NCBI GenBank assembly: GCA_030263455.1
Contig: SZOZ01000008.1
Coordinates: 62,001-126,000 of the forward strand
Direction: 5' to 3'
Origin: Synechococcales cyanobacterium CNB
Lineage (GTDB): Bacteria; Planctomycetota; Phycisphaerae; Phycisphaerales; UBA1924
Length of the DNA: 64,000 nt
Shown: positions 1 through 9,801 of the stretch, piece by piece
Layout of the letters: each line of letters opens with the position of its first letter
Numbering within the stretch: the stretch's first letter is position 1
The notes under the pieces: generated by a model
What the model saw: only the letters and a program-made list of their open reading frames with translations
What the model was told of the DNA's origin: nothing
Database searches by the model: none
Made by a program: the position numbers and the translations under genes

Positions 1-1287
1 CCGCGACGCCCAACCCGTCCTGTGTACGTCGGCGACAGCCGCACGGGCATCGTGCAGATCGGCGGCGGGCTTCCGGACTGGGCGGGTCGGGCGACCGCGC
101 CCGCGCCGGTCTCCGTCCAGACCATGACGGCGGGGTACACGCACGACGTGGACGCCTGCGTGGCCGAGATCGACAGGCTGCACGCGGCCGGGGCGGACAT
201 CGTGCGGGTCGCGGTGCCGGAGAAGAAGGACACGGCTGCGCTGCCGGAGATTCTCGCGCGGACCTCGGTGCCGATCGTGGCGGACGTGCATTTCCATTTT
301 CAGCGGGCGTTGGAGGCGGTCGAGGCCGGCGTGCACAAGATCCGGCTGAACCCCGGGAACATCAACGAGCGTGCGCAGGTGGTGGAGGTGATCCGGGCGT
401 GCAAGACCGCGGGCGTCCCGATCCGGGTGGGCGTGAACGAAGGCTCGATCGTTGAGCGTCGCGACAAACAGAAGCGACTGAAGGAACTCGGTGCGGTCTT
501 CAGCGAGCAGAAGCACGGGTACCTGCTTGCCATCATGGTGACGAAGCTCGAGGAGTACCTCGACGTCTTCTACGAGGAGGACTTCCGCGACATCGTGATC
601 AGCGCCAAGAGCATGGATGCGGCGTTGACCATCGACGCGTACACGGAGATTTCGCGCAGGTTCGACCATCCGCTGCACCTGGGCGTGACGCACGCGGGGC
701 CGCGCGAGACCGGGTGCATCCGCTCGGTGGTCGCGCTGGGCACGCTGCTGGCGAACGGCGTGGGGGACACGATCCGCATCTCGTATGCCTCGGACCACGT
801 GGGCGAGGTGGAGGATGGGCTGGAACTGCTCTACGCGCTGGGGCTCCGCGAGCGCAAGGGTGCGGAGCTGATCGCCTGCCCGACGTGCGGGCGCATCCAG
901 GTGGACCTGTTCACGCTGGTTCAGGAGGTTCGGCGGACGCTGACGGCGCGCGTGGAACTGCCGATCAAGGTGGCGGTGATGGGATGCGTGGTGAACGGGC
1001 CTGGCGAGGCGGAGGGGGCGGACGTGGCGGTCTTCGCAGGGGACCGGCGGGGCATCATCTACGTGCAGGGCGAGCGGGTGGCGAACTTGCCGGAAGGGGA
1101 GATTCTGCCCCGGCTGCTCGATGAGTGCCTGCGGTTCCAGGAACGAGTGCGGCGGGGTGAGGCGCGACTGGGAGAAAAGAAGGTCAGCATCGTGCCGCCG
1201 GATCCGCTGGGGGAACTCGGAAGCGGGTGGGAGAAGATGGCGGCGGAGCGAGTGCGCTCGACACCCATTACGATCCGGACGACGTGA
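1..1287 (+). CDS. ispG: 4-hydroxy-3-methylbut-2-enyl diphosphate synthase IspG, 5'-truncated by window edge
   Basis: IspG (GcpE) is the penultimate enzyme of the MEP isoprenoid pathway; it reductively opens cyclic MEcPP to HMBPP using a [4Fe-4S] cluster. The cluster ligands are visible at CPTCG (Cys286 and Cys289 counted from the GTG at 22) and in GCVVNGPGEA (Cys322). The frame is open to base 1, and the residues before that GTG (RRPTRP, then VYVGD) resemble the usual family N terminus, so the real start most likely lies left of the window and the GTG at 22 is internal. The visible part is about 428 residues, the compact bacterial form without a plant-type central insert. It converges with the TraB-like gene across a 91-bp gap. 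Confidence 0.95.
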   Translation, partial: PRRPTRPVYVGDSRTGIVQIGGGLPDWAGRATAPAPVSVQTMTAGYTHDVDACVAEIDRLHAAGADIVRVAVPEKKDTAALPEILARTSVPIVADVHFHFQRALEAVEAGVHKIRLNPGNINERAQVVEVIRACKTAGVPIRVGVNEGSIVERRDKQKRLKELGAVFSEQKHGYLLAIMVTKLEEYLDVFYEEDFRDIVISAKSMDAALTIDAYTEISRRFDHPLHLGVTHAGPRETGCIRSVVALGTLLANGVGDTIRISYASDHVGEVEDGLELLYALGLRERKGAELIACPTCGRIQVDLFTLVQEVRRTLTARVELPIKVAVMGCVVNGPGEAEGADVAVFAGDRRGIIYVQGERVANLPEGEILPRLLDECLRFQERVRRGEARLGEKKVSIVPPDPLGELGSGWEKMAAERVRSTPITIRTT

Positions 1288-1378
1288 GGGCGGAAGCACG
1301 AACTACAGCCGCTCGCCTAGAGTCGCGGTACGCTGCGGTCGCGGCTTGCTGAATGTGCACGAGTCGTCATGGTCGAGG

Positions 1379-2698
1379 TCAGCGTGCTCGCTGAGGCCTC
1401 GCCTGCGCGTCCAACATGCGTGAGACCATGGCTCGCATGGCGCCTGCCTGCTCGGGGTCGATGCCGGCCTCGTCGAGGCGGACGGTGATGGCGGGGAGCC
1501 AGAACTCGCCGGCGACCTCGAAGCCCAACTCCTCGACCATGCGGCGTTCGAGGTCGGGGAAGTGGCCCGCGCCGTAGAAAACGGCGACGCTCTCGACGCC
1601 GGACTGCTCATCCATCAGTCGTCGGAGGTCGTCGAGAACGACGGTGTTGCGATCGACGATGAGGACTTCGAGGAGCCTGCCGGCCTGGCCGAGCTGGGCT
1701 TCGAGGATTTCGTCGGCGCGGGCGACCATTTCGAGCATGGCGAGTTTGGCGGTGGCGCGCATGCCCTCGTTCATACCGACGAAGCGGAGGAGCACGCCGG
1801 CCATGCGCGACATGATGGACTCGCCGGAGAGGGCGCGGAACAACTGGTTCGCGGCGGCGGCGGTGCGCTGGTCTGCCGCGGGAGCGTCGCCGGCGTTGTC
1901 TTCGTTTGCTTCGGCGCCGGCCTGACCGCCGCCCGTGAGCACCGACCGCAACTGCTCGATGGACATGTCGCTGTTTCGCCAGTGTCGGCGGTCGTAGTCG
2001 ATGCCGCGGAGCTGGAACTCCAGTCCGAGGGCGTCTGCGAGTTGCTGCTGTATGCCGGGCAGTCGCGGGAGGTCGGGGCGGACGGAGACGCGCTCCGCCG
2101 CGACTGCGACGGTGAGATCAGCGGCCGCGCCCTCGCCGCCCGGCTGGCGGTCCGCGCCGAGACTGATCAACCGGAATCCGTGCTCGCCGATGCTGGCGGT
2201 GATCGGCGTACCCCAGGCGTCCACGATCGCCCGCTCGACGACGGACGGGTGGATGCCGGGCAGTTTCTCCGCCAGGGCGTCGAGGGTTTGCGGGTACGAA
2301 CCGGACTCGCGCCTTGCGGCGATGAGCAGCATGGCGGCGGCACGGAGGCGTGCCTCGGTGCGTTCGATGTTGATTTCGTCATCGTCGGCGTCGCCGCCGG
2401 TGAAGGGTCTCTCCCCGCCGACGCCCTCGTAGAGCACGAGGTCCTGGGCGTCGAGAAAGGCCTGCACGTCATCGTAGAAGGACTGGTCGGCGACGTGGAC
2501 CGCGCCGACGAGGTGGACGAGGGGTGAGCCTGGCCGCGTCAGCGTCCGCACGGAGAGTTCGAGGGTCGAAGCAAGACCGCCTGCGTCGTCTCGCACGCGC
2601 ATGTATTTCGCGGCGCGTTCGGCCTGTTGGCCGAGGGCTGCCGGTCCCAGGACAACCCCCACGACGCCCGCAATCCAGACCAGTCGCTTCATCCGCAT
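1379..2698 (-). CDS. Secreted TraB/GumN-like protein with an inserted GspG-like domain
   Basis: A 439-residue protein. The start MRMKRL is chosen because AGGGAG lies about 6 bases upstream and the next residues form a signal peptide (hydrophobic stretch ending near AALGQQ). Residues about 58-95 carry GAVHVAD followed by DLVLYEG, the N-terminal signature of the TraB/GumN/Tiki family of putative metallohydrolases. Residues about 108-195 interrupt this fold with a stretch like the C-terminal part of pseudopilin GspG: a helix, then GSYPQTLDAL, VDAWGTPI, EHGFRLISLGAD and a GGEG turn. The TraB part resumes later (VLIVDRNTVVLDDLRR, then FYGAGHFPDLERRM). It probably acts outside the cytoplasm; the substrate is unknown. 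The family call is fairly secure, the role of the insert is not known. Confidence 0.75.
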   Translation of the reverse strand: MRMKRLVWIAGVVGVVLGPAALGQQAERAAKYMRVRDDAGGLASTLELSVRTLTRPGSPLVHLVGAVHVADQSFYDDVQAFLDAQDLVLYEGVGGERPFTGGDADDDEINIERTEARLRAAAMLLIAARRESGSYPQTLDALAEKLPGIHPSVVERAIVDAWGTPITASIGEHGFRLISLGADRQPGGEGAAADLTVAVAAERVSVRPDLPRLPGIQQQLADALGLEFQLRGIDYDRRHWRNSDMSIEQLRSVLTGGGQAGAEANEDNAGDAPAADQRTAAAANQLFRALSGESIMSRMAGVLLRFVGMNEGMRATAKLAMLEMVARADEILEAQLGQAGRLLEVLIVDRNTVVLDDLRRLMDEQSGVESVAVFYGAGHFPDLERRMVEELGFEVAGEFWLPAITVRLDEAGIDPEQAGAMRAMVSRMLDAQARPQRAR

Positions 2699-2789
2699 CG
2701 CTCGCTCCCTGTCGGCACTGATGTCACCCGCCACATGATGTTCCGGTTCTCCGCCGTCGGGTTGCAGGCCGGCCTGCCCACCCCCGGCT

Positions 2790-4886
2790 TCAGCGTCCCG
2801 CGCGCCCTGCGACGATGCCTCTCACCCTCGCCGCGCAGGCGGCGGCGCGGCGTCGGACGCGATCGTCGTTCTCGCCGCGTGCCATCTGGACGACCTGCGA
2901 GGCGAGTTCCGTCCACCGCCTGCCGACGGAGGTTCGCCCGTCGATGGTGAGCGCGCGCGAGGCGAGCCAGACGGCGGCGAGCCGATGGCCGGGGCGTTCG
3001 TCGCGCAACATGCCGACGAGTTCGCCTGCGGCCGCCTGGCTGTCGCCGAGCGCGAGCATCGCGCGCAGGGCGTTGGCGCGGACGCGGTGATGGCCGTCGG
3101 CCTTGAACTCGATGACAGACGGCGCCTCCCCGGGCGCCGACTTCTGGTCCGGGAAGTCGGTGCGCTCGCGGCGCATCCGTCGCGCCAGCGCCTCGACGGC
3201 GTTCGCGCGCACGCGATCGTCCGAGTGCGAGAGACAGGAGCGGAGCGTTGCATCGGCGTTTGGCGGCGCGCCGGCGTCGCCGAGCGCGGCGACGGCGGTG
3301 GCGACCTCGCGGTCGGTCGCGCCCGCGCCGCCAGCGGCGAGGGTGAGCAGGGCATCCTCAACTTGCCGGTGCAGCCCGAACCGGCGTACGACGCCGAGCG
3401 CGCGGAGTCTGGGCGCCTCGGCAGCCTGGACGAGCAGCCCGCGCAGCATCGAGACGAGTTCGTCGGGGTTCAGGGCGAGCAGGCGGCGGGCCGCGAGCCG
3501 GGAGGCGGCGGAGTCGGGGTCGAGCGGGTCGAGGCGATCGCGGTCGGCCTCGGCGATGAGTCGCACGCATCGGTGCGGGGAGAGGCAGAGCCGACCGGCA
3601 AACCTGCGGCGTGCCGCATCGGACGGTCTCGGCCCGCTCGGCACCCCGCCGACTGCGGACCAGAGGAGGGTCGCGGTGCGGGCGACGATCGGGTCGGGGT
3701 CGAGGCAGTAGTCGGGGAGTTCGGCTGCGGACGCGGCCCGCGCCGCGGCGAAGCGAACCGACGGCTCCGGATCGGTGACGAGCGGGCCGAGCGCGGCGGA
3801 GCGCGTCGCTTCGTCGAGTGCCAACGCCTCGACGAGGGCTGGCAGGCCCGTTCTCGCCTGGGCGGAGAGGCGGCAGAGGGTCGCGCCGTCCGGCAGCGGG
3901 CCGCCCGACGCCACGAGGCGGGAGCGGGGGTCAGTCGCGCCCTCGACGGGACGAGTGCGGACCTGCATCCGGCGCACACGGTGCCGGCGAGCCGGCCTGG
4001 CCAGGAGGTGCCAGGCGCGCAGCACGGCCTCGTGTTCGGCGATCGACTCCGCCCTGCCGAGGCGTTCGAGGGCGGCCGGCGCGACCGCGCGATCCGCGAG
4101 CCACCACAGGGCGAGCCGTCGCGCAACGGCCGAATCGGAACGGCGGAGCGCCGCTCGCACGCCCGCGTGGTCGTCGCTCGAACGCAGCTCGGAGGCGAGA
4201 CGGGCACGCCCCGGTCCGAGTTGGTCCGCCTCGAAGGGGCGAGGGAGCAAGACCATCGCGCAGAGCGCGAGTTGGCGTGTGCGTCGGATCGATGCGCCGG
4301 CCATGCACCGCGCGACGATCCCGGCGAGTTCATCGGCGGCGTCCGCGGCGTCCGGCGCGCCCGGGTCCATGGGCTTGGCCAGCACGTCGGAGGGCGCATC
4401 GGAGCCGAGGAGCGCACGAGACTCGACACCGGACGCGCGCGCGCAGAGCCGCAGCAGCCCCGCGCCCGCGGCGGCGGCGATGCGCCGGTCCGGATCGGCC
4501 AGCATGTCGGCGAGCAGTGGCGCGAGGACGGGGTCGCCGGACTCCTGCGCAACGCGGACCGCGGCATAGCGGGCGGCAGGATCGCTGTCCGCAACGACCA
4601 CGCGGAGCGCATCTTCCCATCGGCCGCGGCCGGCAGCGAGGGTGATCCTGCGCAGGCACGGCCCGAAGCGCCGCCAAGTGCGCGCGACCTCGACCAGCGC
4701 CGCGTCGGCCACCTCTCGTCGCGCCGACGAGGCCCGCTCGGGGATCAGGGCGAGTTCGATGAGTTCCGTCCCGAGGGTCTCGACGTCTTCGTCCGGGGCA
4801 TCACGGACGGCCTGAGCGATCGCTCCCAACCTCCGCCCCGGGGGGAGTTTGCGCAACGCATCGACACGGGCGGCGAAGCCGGCCAT
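2790..4886 (-). CDS. HEAT-repeat protein
   Basis: A 698-residue alanine- and arginine-rich protein made almost entirely of short helical repeats, for example SDPAARYAAVRVAQESG and DDRVRANAVEALARRM, typical of HEAT/PBS-lyase-like scaffolds that mediate protein contacts. No catalytic motif or signal peptide is visible. ATG at 4886 (MAGFAARV) is preferred over an upstream TTG at 4937 because GAGGGA sits about 7 bases before it. It follows the next minus-strand start by 91 bp and is divergent from the gene at 5168. The specific partner cannot be read from sequence. Confidence 0.8.
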   Translation of the reverse strand: MAGFAARVDALRKLPPGRRLGAIAQAVRDAPDEDVETLGTELIELALIPERASSARREVADAALVEVARTWRRFGPCLRRITLAAGRGRWEDALRVVVADSDPAARYAAVRVAQESGDPVLAPLLADMLADPDRRIAAAAGAGLLRLCARASGVESRALLGSDAPSDVLAKPMDPGAPDAADAADELAGIVARCMAGASIRRTRQLALCAMVLLPRPFEADQLGPGRARLASELRSSDDHAGVRAALRRSDSAVARRLALWWLADRAVAPAALERLGRAESIAEHEAVLRAWHLLARPARRHRVRRMQVRTRPVEGATDPRSRLVASGGPLPDGATLCRLSAQARTGLPALVEALALDEATRSAALGPLVTDPEPSVRFAAARAASAAELPDYCLDPDPIVARTATLLWSAVGGVPSGPRPSDAARRRFAGRLCLSPHRCVRLIAEADRDRLDPLDPDSAASRLAARRLLALNPDELVSMLRGLLVQAAEAPRLRALGVVRRFGLHRQVEDALLTLAAGGAGATDREVATAVAALGDAGAPPNADATLRSCLSHSDDRVRANAVEALARRMRRERTDFPDQKSAPGEAPSVIEFKADGHHRVRANALRAMLALGDSQAAAGELVGMLRDERPGHRLAAVWLASRALTIDGRTSVGRRWTELASQVVQMARGENDDRVRRRAAACAARVRGIVAGRAGR

Positions 4887-5167
4887 TCGCGTGTCCCTCG
4901 CGGGGTTCCCCCCCCTGGGTCCGAAAAAGTCGCCCAAAACATGCTAGTCATTGTGGACACGGGGCGGATGAGTCAATATCTTGGGCCGCATGTGGGGGCC
5001 TGCCAAGGCTGGCTGGGGTTGGCGCCGGGAACGGACGACAGCACGCACCCTCGGCCTACAGTCGCTGCTACCTCACGTGGGGACCGGGAGGGTCGCCGGG
5101 ACGGAGTCCGGGCGGCCGCGACGGTGGCGTTCGGCCGAGGCCGGGACGCTCGAATCCAGGAGCACGC

Positions 5168-5710
5168 ATGGACACGCAGACGAATCCGAGCAGTCTCCAA
5201 TCGTACCAGGTGGTTCTCTATGACCGGGCGCTGCACCCTGAACTGTTTCAGCTCAAGGGTCGGAAGGTCGTCAAGCACGGGGCGTACGAGTTCGAGGGCT
5301 GGCTGATGGGGGGCGCGCACCTGCTGCGCTTCGAGCACGGGCCGGTGTGCGCGTGCGAGCTTGTGACGGACGAGGAGCACAGCCTGCCGACGGCGGGCGT
5401 GGTGACGGCGTTCTTCTGCGCCGGTGAGCGGGACTTCGATCACAAGTTCCGCGACACGCCGGTGAACTACATGACGACGGTGCAGACCGAGACGCTGAGC
5501 GAGAACCTGTACCTGGCCACGTTCGAGGAGCTGGTGGAGTTCGCGCGCGAGGCGCGTGCTCTGGTTCACCGCTGGACGGACGTCGCCGGCCCATGCCTCT
5601 CGATCCTCGACATCCAGCGATTCAGCCGCGAGGTGCACGCCCAGTCGTACCACCTGTTGGCCACAGGGGGCGTGGTGCTGCGAACGCAGACGATCTTCGA
5701 GCACGCGTGA
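5168..5710 (+). CDS. Conserved-looking hypothetical protein
   Basis: A 180-residue soluble protein that I do not recognise. It starts at an ATG preceded by AGGAG six bases upstream. It has no signal peptide or membrane segment, is rich in aromatic and acidic residues, and contains several charged His-bearing stretches (FEHGPVCACELVTDEEH, FDHKFRDTP, REVHAQSYHL). The even amino-acid usage and good ribosome binding site make it a real gene. It lies between the divergent HEAT gene and ileS (133 bp downstream), with no clear operon link. Confidence 0.75.
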   Translation: MDTQTNPSSLQSYQVVLYDRALHPELFQLKGRKVVKHGAYEFEGWLMGGAHLLRFEHGPVCACELVTDEEHSLPTAGVVTAFFCAGERDFDHKFRDTPVNYMTTVQTETLSENLYLATFEELVEFAREARALVHRWTDVAGPCLSILDIQRFSREVHAQSYHLLATGGVVLRTQTIFEHA

Positions 5711-5843
5711 GCGAGCGGCTTTCGGCTTGGGCATGCCCGCGGGTGTGACCCCCATGGGTCCGCGTGGACCCGTGGTGTTGTCTGCGTGCCCCGCCCCATA
5801 CCATGCTCCCTCTGTCCGTCCCCCACTCCCGCGAGCGACGCCC

Positions 5844-8744
5844 ATGACCGGATCGACCACGCCCGACGCCAAGCCCGGCTATCGCCAGACGCTGAACCTG
5901 CCGCAGACGGCCTTTGCGATGAAGGCGAACCTGGTGCAGAACGAGCCTGAGTCCATCCGTCGTTGGACGGCGATGGGGCTGTACCGCCGGTTGCGCGAGC
6001 GTGCGGCGGCCGAGGGGCGGCGTCGCTGGCACTTCCACGACGGCCCTCCCTATGCGAACGGTTCGCTGCACCTCGGGCACATCCTGAACAAGTCGCTCAA
6101 GGATTTCGTGGTGCGGTCGCGCTCCATGATGGGGCTGGACGTGCCGTACGTACCGGGGTGGGACTGCCACGGGCTGCCGATCGAGCACCAGGTGATGACG
6201 AGCCTGGTGGAGAGCGGCAAGTCGGCGAAGCTGGCGGAACTAGACGACGACCGTCGCAAGATCGCGGTGCGTCGCGACTGCCGGGCGCACGCCGAGAGGT
6301 TCATCAAGCTCCAGTCCGGGCAGATGGTGCGGCTGCTGACTCTGGCGGATTACGAGCGGCCGTACCTGACGATGGACCCGGCGTTCGAGGGGGCGACGCT
6401 GGAGGTGCTGGCGGACCTGGTGGAGCAGGGGCTGGTGTACCGCGCGCTGAAGCCGGTGCACTGGAGCATCGCCAACGAGACCGCGCTGGCGGAGGCGGAA
6501 CTCGAGTACGAGGACCGGGTGGACCCGTCGATCTACGTGGACTTCGAGGCGGAGGACGGCGCGGCTGTCTTCAAGGCGTTCGGGCTTGCGACGCCCGCGG
6601 CGGGTTCGGTCGGGTTCATGATCTGGACGACCACGCCCTGGACGCTGCCGGCGAACCTGGCGATCGCGGTGCATCCTCGGTTCGAGTATGCGCTGGTGGA
6701 GGTGGACGGGCGGACGACGGTGACCGCGGCCGCGCTCGTCGAGCGGGTGACGAAGGCAGCGAAGGCGAAGAGCGTGCGCACGCTGGCGACGGCGACTGGC
6801 GAGAGGCTGCTCGGCCTGCGCTACAGGCGCCCGATCGAGGCCGCGATTCCGGGTGTCACGCCCGCCGTGTACACCATCGTCCCGGCCGAGTACGTGACGC
6901 TCGATGACGGCACGGGCCTCGTCCACACGGCCCCCGGGCACGGGGCGGAGGACTTCGCCACCGGCAGGCGCGAGGGGCTGCCCGTCTACTGCCCCGTGCG
7001 GCACGACGGGACGTACGACGAGACCGTGCCCGACTGGCTGCGCGGCGTTGATATCTGGAAGGCGAACGACCTCATCACCGCGAATCTGCGCACGAACGCG
7101 CGCCTGTTCCACATGGAACGGATCACACACTCGTATCCGCACGACTGGCGGAGCAAGACGCCGGTCATCTTCCGGTGCACGGAGCAGTGGTTCGTGGGCG
7201 TGGACGTGCCGACGCGCCGCGAGGGTCGCACGCTGCGCCAACTCGCGCTGGACGCGACTGCGGCGTCGGTGGCGTTCGTCCCCGAGTGGGGCCGCAACCG
7301 GATGCGGGGGATGCTCGAATCGCGTCCGGACTGGTGCATCAGCCGACAGCGATCGTGGGGTCTGCCGATCCCGGCGTTCTTCCTCGAGGACGGCTCGGCG
7401 CTGCTGACGGCGGCGAGCGTGCGTGCCGTGGCGAAACTGGTGCGTGAGAAGGGGAGCGACGCGTGGTTCACGAGCGGGCCGGCGGAGTTGCTGCGCCATT
7501 ACGACGCGGCGAGCGATCCCGATGCGCCGGAGTCCGTGCGGCGTGACCCGGCCGCGCTGCGCACGGCGCGCAAGGGGCCGGACATCCTGGACGTGTGGTT
7601 CGAGTCCGGCTCGACGTGGAACGGGGTGATGCGGGAGCGTGAGGGGCGCGACGCGGTGCCGGTGGAGTTGTATCTCGAAGGGTCGGACCAGCACCGGGGC
7701 TGGTTCCAGTCGTCGCTGCTGGCCGCGCTGGGGGCGACGGGCGGTCCGCCGTACAAGGCGATCCTGACGCACGGTTTCATGGTGGACAAGGACGGTCGGA
7801 AGCTGAGCAAGAGCAAGGGGCACAGCGTCGAGGACCTGTTCAAGTTGTACGGGGCGGACGTGGTGCGGTGGTGGGCGTCGTCGCTGGCGTACGAGCAGGA
7901 CATGAAGACGGACGACGAGTTCTTCCGGCTCGCCGGGGAGAGTTATCGCAAGGTGCGGAACACGCTGCGTTTCATGCTGAGCAACCTGTATGACTTCACG
8001 GCGGAGCGGGCGAAGGCGGCCGGGACGCCGGACCCGCTCGGGCTGGACGCCTGGGCGCTGTCGGAATACGGCGACGTGGAGCGTCGCGTCATCGCGGCTT
8101 ATGAGCGGTACGACTTCCGCACGGCGCACCTGGCTGTCTACGACTTCTGCAACGACTCGCTGAGCGCGGTGTACCTAGCGGCGGTGAAGGATCGGCTTTA
8201 CTGCGACAAGCCGGACTCGGCGAGGCGGCGATCGACGCAGGCCGCGCTGTGGCGGATCACGGATGGGTTATGCCGTCTGGTCGCGCCGATCCTGTGCCAC
8301 ACGGCGGACGAGGCGTGGCGCGCGTTGCACGGGGCGGGCGCCGGGGATGCGGAGAAGTGCGTGCATCTTGAGACGTTCGGGGGCACTGCTGAAGGGGAGT
8401 TGGCGTGCGATCCGCGGTGGGCGAGGGTGATGGCGGCACGCGAGGCCGCGCTCGCGGTCGTCGAGCGTGCCAAGGCCGAACTCGGCGTCGACAACCCGCT
8501 GGACGCCGGCGTGACGCTGCCCGATCCGGACGGCGATCTGGCGGCGTTCGACGCACGCGACCTGGCGGACCTGCTCGGTGTCAGCCGGGTATCGCTCGAC
8601 CCGAAGGCGCGAGCGCCGATCGTGCATGACCTGCGGTCCGAGCCGAGATGCGAGCGGTCGTGGAAGAGGGACGGCACGGTGCGCCAGCGGAGCGATGGTG
8701 GGATGCTCTCGGACCGGGACGCGGAGGCGGTGGGCGTGTCCTGA
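5844..8744 (+). CDS. ileS: Isoleucyl-tRNA synthetase
   Basis: Charges tRNA-Ile in the cytoplasm. The 966-residue protein has the class I signatures HLGH (residues 76-79, the HIGH box) and KLSKS (residues 653-657, the KMSKS loop), the IleS-typical GWDCHGLPIE just after the first, an editing domain (WTTTPWTLPANLA) and a tRNA-anticodon helical domain. The start MTGSTT is chosen because the frame before it has no family resemblance. The C-terminal zinc-finger region is degenerate: RCERSWKR keeps one Cys and the later Cys pair is replaced by SDRDAEAV. Comparable Cys-poor tails occur in other bacterial IleS proteins as far as I recall, so the enzyme is probably functional. Confidence 0.96.
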   Translation: MTGSTTPDAKPGYRQTLNLPQTAFAMKANLVQNEPESIRRWTAMGLYRRLRERAAAEGRRRWHFHDGPPYANGSLHLGHILNKSLKDFVVRSRSMMGLDVPYVPGWDCHGLPIEHQVMTSLVESGKSAKLAELDDDRRKIAVRRDCRAHAERFIKLQSGQMVRLLTLADYERPYLTMDPAFEGATLEVLADLVEQGLVYRALKPVHWSIANETALAEAELEYEDRVDPSIYVDFEAEDGAAVFKAFGLATPAAGSVGFMIWTTTPWTLPANLAIAVHPRFEYALVEVDGRTTVTAAALVERVTKAAKAKSVRTLATATGERLLGLRYRRPIEAAIPGVTPAVYTIVPAEYVTLDDGTGLVHTAPGHGAEDFATGRREGLPVYCPVRHDGTYDETVPDWLRGVDIWKANDLITANLRTNARLFHMERITHSYPHDWRSKTPVIFRCTEQWFVGVDVPTRREGRTLRQLALDATAASVAFVPEWGRNRMRGMLESRPDWCISRQRSWGLPIPAFFLEDGSALLTAASVRAVAKLVREKGSDAWFTSGPAELLRHYDAASDPDAPESVRRDPAALRTARKGPDILDVWFESGSTWNGVMREREGRDAVPVELYLEGSDQHRGWFQSSLLAALGATGGPPYKAILTHGFMVDKDGRKLSKSKGHSVEDLFKLYGADVVRWWASSLAYEQDMKTDDEFFRLAGESYRKVRNTLRFMLSNLYDFTAERAKAAGTPDPLGLDAWALSEYGDVERRVIAAYERYDFRTAHLAVYDFCNDSLSAVYLAAVKDRLYCDKPDSARRRSTQAALWRITDGLCRLVAPILCHTADEAWRALHGAGAGDAEKCVHLETFGGTAEGELACDPRWARVMAAREAALAVVERAKAELGVDNPLDAGVTLPDPDGDLAAFDARDLADLLGVSRVSLDPKARAPIVHDLRSEPRCERSWKRDGTVRQRSDGGMLSDRDAEAVGVS

Positions 8745-8894
8745 TCCGCGGCGTGAGAAACCGCTGCCTGACGGTCTGGACTCGCAGCGTGGTCCGATAG
8801 CCGCGGTTGCGGCATTGCAACGGGATCGCTGCCGGGTTCGTGATGACGTGGCGGATCGGCAACGCCGGGCTTGAGGCGCGGCGTCGGCGTGTCG

Positions 8895-9791
8895 ATGAAA
8901 CGCCGCATGGAGAGGAACTTTTCTGAGTCGGGGCCTGAGTTGCCCCGCCCCGAACAGCCGCCCCGCCCCGGTGACGCGGCACACCCCACGCCGTCCGCTC
9001 GCGCGGAAGGAACGAAGTTCCGGCGTGCGGACCCGGAGGACTCGCCGCCGGTGGTGGAACGGCTTGAGGCGCTGGCGCACGAGCTGGGCAACCTGCTTGA
9101 CGGCTCGATGCGCACGCTGCTGCAGGCGGAGCGGTCGCTCGGCGACGCGGAGGGGGGGGCGGTCGATGACGCGCGGAAGCGTCTGGACACGGTGCGCGGC
9201 TCGCTGGAGCGCATGGCGGACCTCGTGCACGCGGCGATGCGCGGCACGCCGGGGCTGATCGGCTCGCGGACGTTCGGGCCGGGCAGGCCCGTGACGCTCG
9301 CCGAGGCGATCCGGCACGCGGCGGACGTGGTGCGTCCCGACGCGGACGACCTGGGCGTCACCATTGATCTGCGGCTGGACGCGGGCGCGGAAACCGCCGG
9401 GTCGGGGCCGGTGTACCCGATCGTGCTGAACGGTCTTCGGAACGCGGTGGAGGCGATCGCGGCGTGCCGACCGAGCGCGGAGGGCAAGCCGGGCGGGTGC
9501 GTCGAGGTCCATGCGTCGGTCAGCCCGGCGGGTCGTGCGTGCGTGCTGATCCTGGACGACGGCCCCGGCCTGCCGACGAGCAAGGGCGAGGGGCTGTTCC
9601 GGCACGGGTTCACGACCAAGCCCGGCGGGCGCGGGATCGGGCTGTCGCTCAGTCGGAGCGTGGTGCGGGAACTGCCGGACGGCGCGATCGAGTTGCGACA
9701 GCGTACGGACCTGCCGGACCCCGCAAGGCCCGGCGCTGCGCTCGATGTGCGATGGATCGTGCGGGCGGAGGACAGACGGCGTGCGGGGTGA
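8895..9791 (+). CDS. Sensor histidine kinase, soluble
   Basis: A 298-residue kinase with no membrane segment. The H box is ALAHELGNLL (phospho-acceptor His about residue 62), the N box NGLRNAVEAI, G1 DDGPGLP, and the F/G2 boxes FTTKPGGRGIGLSLSR. The N-terminal 50 residues are Pro-rich and hold no sensor domain, so the signal may arrive through a partner. The ATG at 8895 is used; a TTG at 8871 would add eight residues and neither start has a strong ribosome binding site. The response regulator begins 10 bp downstream, so the two form a two-component pair like NtrB/NtrC. Confidence 0.88.
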   Translation: MKRRMERNFSESGPELPRPEQPPRPGDAAHPTPSARAEGTKFRRADPEDSPPVVERLEALAHELGNLLDGSMRTLLQAERSLGDAEGGAVDDARKRLDTVRGSLERMADLVHAAMRGTPGLIGSRTFGPGRPVTLAEAIRHAADVVRPDADDLGVTIDLRLDAGAETAGSGPVYPIVLNGLRNAVEAIAACRPSAEGKPGGCVEVHASVSPAGRACVLILDDGPGLPTSKGEGLFRHGFTTKPGGRGIGLSLSRSVVRELPDGAIELRQRTDLPDPARPGAALDVRWIVRAEDRRRAG

Positions 9792-9801
9792 TCGAGAAGC
9801 A

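Noticed and set aside
1288-1378. Terminator between ispG and the TraB-like gene
   Set aside because: No stable stem with a U tract on either strand.
6240-8129. A 629-codon minus-strand frame opposite ileS
   Set aside because: Arg/His/Val-rich antisense shadow of a textbook synthetase.
8640-8744. Frameshift or decay in the IleS C terminus
   Set aside because: The Cys-poor tail stays in frame and resembles Cys-poor IleS tails I recall from other bacteria, so it looks like a natural variant.
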